Source of the DNA: an uncultured Rhodopirellula sp.
GTDB lineage: Bacteria; Planctomycetota; Planctomycetia; Pirellulales; Pirellulaceae
DNA length: 5,490 nt
NCBI GenBank assembly: GCA_913061385.1
Contig: CAJXTM010000333.1
Span: forward strand, 1 to 5,490
Direction of reading: 5' to 3'
Numbering within the stretch: position 1 is the stretch's first letter; each line of letters starts with the position of its first letter. The translations under genes were made by a program, and so were the position numbers. Of this stretch, positions 5,460 through 5,490 are shown one piece after another. The notes under the pieces are model-generated. The model ran no database searches. It worked only from the letters and a program-made list of their open reading frames with translations, and had not been told where the DNA came from.

Positions 5460-5490
5460 CTGTCTCTTATACACATCTGACGCTGCCGAC
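5460..5490 (-). other. Illumina Nextera Read-1-side adapter, truncated (not genomic)
   Basis: CTGTCTCTTATACACATCT (5460-5478) is the reverse complement of the Tn5 mosaic end. GACGCTGCCGAC (5479-5490) continues as the reverse complement of the Nextera Read-1 tail, missing its last two bases. It faces inward, opposite to the left adapter, as in an intact library molecule. Base 5460 may be either genomic or adapter, since only one C is present. Confidence 0.98.

Noticed and set aside
1..5490. Transposon ends flanking a mobile element (mosaic ends at both borders)
   Set aside because: The 19-base ends are continuous with synthetic Read-1/Read-2 tails and an index, so they are library adapters, not a natural Tn5-type insertion; no transposase gene is present.

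Overview
The window looks like a fragment of a planctomycete chromosome (phylum Planctomycetota, perhaps Pirellulales-like) carried on one sequencing-library molecule. Bases 1-47 and 5460-5490 are Illumina Nextera adapter sequence. The left end holds the tail of the P7 primer, an 8-base i7 index and the Read-2 transposon end; the right end holds the reversed Read-1 transposon end. Genomic DNA is therefore only about 48-5459. The taxonomic call is inference. It rests on a Tat-exported Gfo/Idh/MocA oxidoreductase beside a PQQ-type beta-propeller protein, moderate GC content by eye, and weak Shine-Dalgarno signals.

Layout, left to right: (1) the 3' end of a PQQ-like beta-propeller gene on + (48-476), its 5' end lost at the adapter junction; (2) a 90-bp gap with mutually exclusive RNA pairings, then a complete Tat-secreted Gfo/Idh/MocA oxidoreductase on + (567-1892); (3) a 311-bp convergent intergenic region (1893-2203) with a perfect hairpin, a longer inverted repeat, four perfect 16-bp tandem repeats and a competing double hairpin; (4) an AI-2E/PerM-family membrane protein on - (2204-3943) with an enlarged soluble region and long polar tails; (5) a 161-bp divergent intergenic region with a dyad; (6) a YbhN/AglD-like (lysylphosphatidylglycerol synthase transmembrane family) protein on + (4105-5241) with an uncertain non-ATG start; (7) 218 bp with no convincing gene, running into the right adapter.

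The first two genes could form one cell-envelope unit for oxidising sugars or polyols, because both families are commonly exported in planctomycetes. The last two are divergently transcribed inner-membrane proteins that could share a control region; no shared pathway is visible. I see no phage, IS, CRISPR, tRNA or rRNA signal and no clear new multi-gene system. The observations most worth following are the adapter boundaries, the 16-bp repeat block, the alternative RNA pairings, and the expanded domains and start-site ambiguity of the two membrane proteins.
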